A DNA stretch of 64,000 nucleotides from Trichosphaerium sp. ATCC 40318 (taxonomy: Eukaryota > Discosea > Flabellinia > Trichosidae): assembly GCA_038496445.1 (NCBI GenBank), contig JALMLS010000353.1, positions 124,001 to 188,000 on the forward strand, given 5' to 3'. The number at the start of each line of letters is the position of its first letter. Within the stretch, counting starts at the first letter, position 1. The notes beneath the pieces were generated by a model that was given only the letters and a program-made list of their open reading frames with translations, searched no databases and was not told the DNA's origin. Shown here piece by piece: positions 59,101 through 64,000 of this stretch. The translations under genes were made by a program, and so were the position numbers.

Positions 59101-60934
59101 TTAGACAGTTCTAGGTGATGCTCTAGATACAAGGTCAATGATAGGTATTTTATCATAGTCAACCACTTCACTGCCTTTTTCATAAAAGCATACTCTCTTC
59201 GAACTGCCATCATGATTCCACTCTTTGTACAAACCATGTTTGATTTCTTCTTCATCACTAGTTTTGATAACAAAGTAATGACACTTTAATTTACCATTAG
59301 CAAACCACTCTATTATCTCTACTGTCTTGCCATCAGAATCATCTCTCTTCATCTTCTCTTGTCCATTACGATATTGGTAGTATGTAAAACCTTTTTTTTC
59401 CTCTTTCTTAACATAAACATATCCGTTCTCGTCATAGTTGATATTCTCAACAACACCATTATAACACATCCGCGAATCAGGGATAATACGACCATCTTCG
59501 TCTGTTATCACACTGTAATCAACTTCCATGGTACAATCAATAAGCCCATTTCTATAACACGTGCTTGAATCAGAAATAATAATTCCGTTCTCGTCAGTCA
59601 CCGTGCTGTACTCGAATTCCAGGGTACCATCATTGGACCACCTCTTCGTTTCAATAGCTGTCCCTCTGTTGTATACAGATGATTCTTCCTTACGTTTATT
59701 CTCGTACCAAGTACAATAAGCACCATTCAGTAATCCGTGTTTGTGATATCCTGATGTTTTATGATGAACACAGCCTTTATACCACTCACAAAACTTGCCT
59801 TCAGGCATTCCGTCCTTATAAGTAACAAGGCTTTTTAGATCTCCATTAGAGAAGAACTGTTTTTGGTGTCCTTCACGGATACCATCAACATATCTTTCTT
59901 CTTGGTATACACCACCAGAATCTTTGTAAAACAATTTGCGAGAACCGCAAATAAAGTCATACTTGAATTCGACTTCTTCTTTCTTCTCGCCAGTAGGGAA
60001 GTAAGTCTTCATAGTTCCATCAAGACATCCATTCACAAAAGGCATTTCAGACTTGACACAGCCGTTTTCATGGTATGTGAAGACCCAACCGTTCTCAATA
60101 AAGCCATCGTTGACATCAAATTTTTCGACAAGTTTGCCTGTACTATTGTATTGTAAAACTTCTCCATGTGGGACACCATCTTTGTTTGTATACTGTTCCA
60201 TTAGGGCACCGTTTTCGAAATACTTCTGAGAAATACCAACAGGTACACCTTCGTCCAGGTACTCTATAGACTTAAGATTACCGTTACCATACCATCTCTT
60301 AGCAATGCCATGAGGTTTGCCAAGATAGCAAGCGAACTCTGTAATTTTTATCTCGTCTTCATTCCAGGTTTGTTGAAGACCATGTCTTTTCCCATTTTCG
60401 TGTTCATAGGAGCCCATCATAGTGCCATTAGCGTAATAGAATCGTGTGGCTCCGTGAACTTTGCCATTCCATGTTTGTTGAATAACACACTTTCCATCTT
60501 CTCCCCACGTTTGCTCAATGGCTGTATCACGCTCGTTGCCTGATGTGTAGCACTCGTACTTCCTTTTACCGCACTCATAGAACTCTTTCTGAAAGCCAAA
60601 AGGAAACGTATGAATTGCTGCTATAGCACCACTTGAATACCAACGGTACCAGAGACCACGTTTGTTCAAATCTTCATCGAAATGTGTGCTTACAGCTAAA
60701 TCCTAAATTTAGGTATTAGTACGAAACGACACGCATTCTTGGATTGAATCTCAAGTTTTTTCTAAATTTGGTTTTTTGTTGAGAATACGTTACCTTTGAT
60801 AGTAGATGCCATTTCAAGAACACCTCTTTGTCTAGAGAGCATATGTAGTGTTGAATGCTTGCGGGTAGTTTCAGTAGATGATTTATAGGTTTAGGGCCTA
60901 TGTATAGCTTTATTGAGTGTATGTGAGAATACAT
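59101..60934 (-). CDS. F-box / MORN-like (YwqK) repeat protein A
   Basis: Exon 1 (60794-60934) encodes an F-box-like helix (LLKLPASIQHYICSLDKEVF). A 91-nt intron (60703-60793) follows, then one 1.6-kb exon of about twenty MORN/YwqK-type units, each about 20-24 residues with the theme G..hG....Y.nG.l......: GKVHGATRFYYANGTMMGSY, GKRHGLQQTWNEDE, GKPHGIAKRWYGNGNLKS, GVPHGEVLQYNSTGKL, GMPEGKFCEWYKGC. It ends VSRASPRTV. Such repeats with an N-terminal F-box are typical of giant DNA viruses of protists (Marseilleviridae and relatives) and of some bacterial YwqK antitoxin-like proteins. A beta-sheet scaffold for protein binding in ubiquitin targeting is likely. Confidence 0.82.
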
Positions 60935-61192
60935 CGTTGTTTATAGATGCTACTTGTCACTACTTGTGCTAGTTTCCCGATAACTTTGTAATTAGCAGAA
61001 AACTCAGGTATTTTTGACTTCAAAGGACCTCGGCCGAACATAACTCAAAACAAACAAAACCAGTATTGTTATAACAAGCGTTTGTACAGATTAGCTAAGG
61101 GCATTGAAATTAAAGAACAGGGAGCGTGAAGCTGGTTGAGATGCTATGTCGAGGGTTCATTAACTCAAGGTTTAAATTAGTCTTTTTCGTGC

Positions 61193-61993
61193 TCAGTCGT
61201 ACATCTTTTGCTCCATTAAACGACCAAATCTATATCTTAGATACTCTCCATGACGCTTGTTATCTTTATAGTGTACAGAAACTGTAACACGACCTTGTGT
61301 ATCCCAATATTTGTACAACCCTTCTTTCTTTCCATTTTCATAAACAATATAACACTGTTTAGCACCACCATTGTAATAAAACTGAGTATAAACCCCATTA
61401 CGTAGGCCACATTTATAATGTGCCTTTAGTAATAAAACACCAGAATCACTCCACTTACAATCTTCACCATGCTTTAAATCATTTTTATATTGAGTAACAC
61501 CAGCCTTAACTCCATTATCGTACCACTGATAAAAAGTACCCTCTCGTAATCCTTCAACAAAGGTTTCTTGTGTTGCTAAACTGCCATTTAAGTGCCATAC
61601 CTTTGAAGTACCATGTCTTAAACCTCTCTTGTAAAAAGTTTGTTCAAGAAGCGCTCCATTGTCACGTGATTTTCTAGTAAACTCTCCAACGAGTAAATCT
61701 TCTTTGTATGTACCAGAATCGATATTTTGACCGCAAAAATATGTCACATAAGCGCCGTTCTTCTTACCATGAAGATAAGAGCAATCAATAGTCAGAGTTT
61801 TATGTATGAACTTGAAACGCCCGTGTTTGTTTAAATCTTTATCAAATCGTGAAGTAACGGCACATTGATAGCATAATAGAGGCCATAGATGAAAAACGCA
61901 TTGATCAAGATTAAAAATAATGTACTGAAGCTCTAAAGGTATCGAGAGTATATTTATATTGTTTTGGTCTATTTCTACTGCGTCTATTGACAT
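61193..61993 (-). CDS. F-box / MORN-like (YwqK) repeat protein B
   Basis: A 266-residue intronless paralog of the gene at 59101. The N-terminus has the F-box-like part (ILSIPLELQYIIFNLDQCVF) and the same DLNKHGRFKF linker (A has DLNKRGLWYR). About nine repeats follow: GKKNGAYVTYFCGQNIDSGT, GLRHGTSKVWHLNGSLAT, GLREGTFYQWYDNGVKAG, DLKHGEDCKWSDSGVLL, GKKEGLYKYWDTQG, NKRHGEYLRYRFGRLME. At the place where gene A has its intron, B reads straight through. A and B lie in tandem 257 bp apart. Confidence 0.82.
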   Translation of the reverse strand: MSIDAVEIDQNNINILSIPLELQYIIFNLDQCVFHLWPLLCYQCAVTSRFDKDLNKHGRFKFIHKTLTIDCSYLHGKKNGAYVTYFCGQNIDSGTYKEDLLVGEFTRKSRDNGALLEQTFYKRGLRHGTSKVWHLNGSLATQETFVEGLREGTFYQWYDNGVKAGVTQYKNDLKHGEDCKWSDSGVLLLKAHYKCGLRNGVYTQFYYNGGAKQCYIVYENGKKEGLYKYWDTQGRVTVSVHYKDNKRHGEYLRYRFGRLMEQKMYD

Positions 61994-62178
61994 TATGAAG
62001 ATGTACTAAGAAAATAAACAGCAAAACATGAAACCTCGCTTAGCAAGCCATAACTTAACGTTTCTTTAACAGCCGAGGCACTCTACAACCTTTTTGCTGT
62101 CTTCAACAGGTAGCTTTCATCTATGGCATCTCACAATATAAGAGTAAAACAATAGGTTACGCCTCAAGACATGAATTT

Positions 62179-64000
62179 TTATTTTTTTTTAGTTGGCGCT
62201 GCAGCTACAGGTTTCTTTCCTTTACGTCGTGATTTTGATTTTTCTCCATGAGTACTACAAGAATTAGGATGTTCTTGAGGATGTGTCATGTATTGTTTCA
62301 TCATAATCGAGTTAAAGCTATTCTTCCCTTCGCATGCTATCCTTTTCTTAAGAGCTTTAACACCAATAGCTCTTGTGAACCTTCCTGCGTTTATTCGGAC
62401 AGATGCTACAAATGCTTTATATAAAAGATCAGCTGAAACATCTGGTGTGATATCTTCTTCTTTTTCTACTTCTTGCCACCTGTTTACAAGCGTAGAAATT
62501 TCATCTGTTCGGGCACTTGAGGTGAAGAGGGTCAATACTCAAAAACAAAGAAAAAGTGAGTGGTAAAAAAAAAATTGTTTTTCTCGATAATATAAACCGG
62601 CATTCATGTCCACATAGCATACATCAACACCCATAGTAATACTGAATAATATGAAAGCAATTTTTTTTTGTAAAAAATCAACTCACAGGGCGAGGAGAAA
62701 GGTTGAAAAAAAAGACAAAAAAAACAATGTGTTTGTAAAACTCGAGCTAACAAACACGTACTTGACCTTGCCGTATATGCTTAACAGCTCTATTCTTCTC
62801 TTATCAGATTCTGCATTAGTTTCTTTACATATACCAGCGGTACAATTGCATTCATGCTTGAACCTTTCTTTGGCTTGCACAAGTCTTCCTGCACGTGGCT
62901 TAAGTGGCATGAAATAAGCGATTGTAAGCTCTTCTCCTTCCTCAATTGGTCTAAGCGCACGAAGGAACATATGATTTTTTTTTCTATCCCAAGCTTGATA
63001 ACAATTTGGTACACAAGAGTGATTAATACGAGAAGCATCTAAACAATAATTAAACACGTGACAACCAAAAAAAAGGGAGTTAGCTAAAAATAATTTCAAA
63101 AAAAACTGTTCAAGTGACAGCGTCTACGCTGAACGTCTTTGTTAAAAATAGTATTTTTTTATGCGTACACAAGAAGAGGCCATTGGCCTTTGTATCCAAT
63201 GTTCTGACTGTAATCTGGTTCGACATAAATACACCTTGAATGGATTTTTTTCCCAGATCTTTTTCATGTACATCCATTAAATCCTTTGCTTGTTTACTAC
63301 CCGGCTTCCCTTTTAGATTCAGTCTAAACTCTTCTCTAATAATTTTCCCTAATTCTGCAGGTCTTGTTGATGCCATAGCAAGCATAATAGACTAGAAAAG
63401 AAGACCATCAGGATGATAAAAACAAAACCAAAAAAAATTTCAGGCTTTTTGCAAAATTACAAAAAATTGAGGTTTTAAACGTACAGGTGACTCTCTCATA
63501 ATAACATCGCTCTGTGAGATAGCTTCCTTTGCGAACATGCCAAGGCCGTGTATTTCAGACTTTTTAATCACCCAAGGCTTTAAAAGTTATTTAGACGCGT
63601 TTTTTATGCATAGACCGTTGTACGAGCGTATTGCAAGCTTAGGTACGTGATGAGCGTACCCCAAATTCTTGAGCAGTTGGGCTGGCTGTTATTTCAATTG
63701 GCTTTTCCTCTTTAACCTCAGCTACTTCCCCAGCCTTTTCACCGACTATTGCTGTTGGATCAGCCTCGTCAGTAACATTTTTTGCTGTATCTTGTTCTAC
63801 TACTACGTTATCTGCCTCGGTAGTTTCTTCCTTAGCTTCTGCGGCTTCTGTGGCTAAAAATCTGCGATTTGAGAAAACTATAGCGTTTAATTAGCCTCCT
63901 GACTGCCGTGGTTGATTATTATGGCGTTTTGCTTATTAGTAAGGAAATATAACCAGAACGTGCCTGTTGTGCGCTTTGCGACCGGTATGCGCGATTTTTG
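62179..64000 (-). CDS. SET-domain protein (5' end uncertain or outside window)
   Basis: The SET core is readable in order: WVIKKSEIHGLGMFAKEAIS near 63560, then LAMASTRPAELGKIIREEF, and the catalytic block DASRINHSCVPNCYQ and EEGEELTIAYF, followed by CNCTAGIC, a post-SET-like zinc site. The arrangement fits SMYD/SET5-type protein lysine methyltransferases, although no MYND finger is visible. The N-terminus is Glu/Ala/Val-rich (TEAAEAKEETTEADNVVVEQ) and continues upstream across a likely GC-AG intron (63854-63963) into SRIPVAKRTTA at the window edge; no ATG is found, so the start is probably beyond 64000. The C-terminus is helical then lysine-rich (KSKSRRKGKKPVAAAPTKKK). Confidence 0.8.
63854..63963 (-). 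other. Probable GC-AG intron, donor GCACGTT (SET gene)
   Basis: The donor ACAG|GCACGTTCTG and acceptor TTTTTAG join KRTT to ATEAAEAKEE in frame. Weaker than the others because the upstream exon is cut by the window end. Confidence 0.5.

Overview
This window is nuclear DNA from a unicellular eukaryote. The genes are dense, roughly 2 kb each including introns, and most are broken by many short introns (about 40 to 120 nt, a few near 300 nt) that can be read by eye because the protein frame resumes across them. Recognisable genes include an ERGIC3/Erv46 cargo receptor, an E2F factor, a Hippo (MST-type) kinase with a SARAH tail, eEF2, a Rho-family GTPase, secreted and GPI-anchor-like mucins, ricin-type lectin repeats and several F-box proteins. 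An amoebozoan-like protist fits best, partly because giant-virus-like MORN/YwqK repeat genes are present. That placement is an inference and is not secure. I found no tRNA, rRNA or CRISPR array.

Layout. 0-7 kb: secreted beta-helix protein (runs off the left edge), ERGIC3, a nuclear-looking unknown, E2F. 7-15.4 kb: a SHPRH-like SNF2 ATPase without a visible RING, an NHL-propeller/PARP fusion, and a decayed MORN-repeat pseudogene. 15.6-31.7 kb: a large 2H-phosphoesterase/vWA protein, a peroxisomal FAD amine oxidase, a PH-domain protein, an intronless Cys-rich gene, an F-box gene, a SNF2 remnant lacking the ATP-binding lobe, and the Hippo kinase. 31.8-45 kb: a secreted eqolisin-like protein, an unknown nuclear protein, a mucin, a C2/proline-rich protein, an MFS transporter and a secreted subtilase. 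45-64 kb: an Rnd-like GTPase, a small basic protein, eEF2, an unknown basic protein, a ricin-lectin protein, a second mucin, an intronless bacterial-type acetyltransferase, two F-box/MORN genes and a SET-domain methyltransferase that runs off the right edge.

The genes do not form one pathway. Two window-wide signals stand out. First, the palindrome CACGTG occurs about 73 times by my count, far above a rough expectation of about ten. Second, at seven introns the protein frame is restored only if splicing uses a GC donor, and each of those donors reads GCACGTG or a close variant. I regard this GC-AG intron class with a palindromic donor as the most interesting feature here. The NHL-PARP fusion, the 2H-vWA fusion and a near-perfect 77-nt hairpin at 34284-34360 come next. 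All exon structures are hand-read and several starts are approximate.
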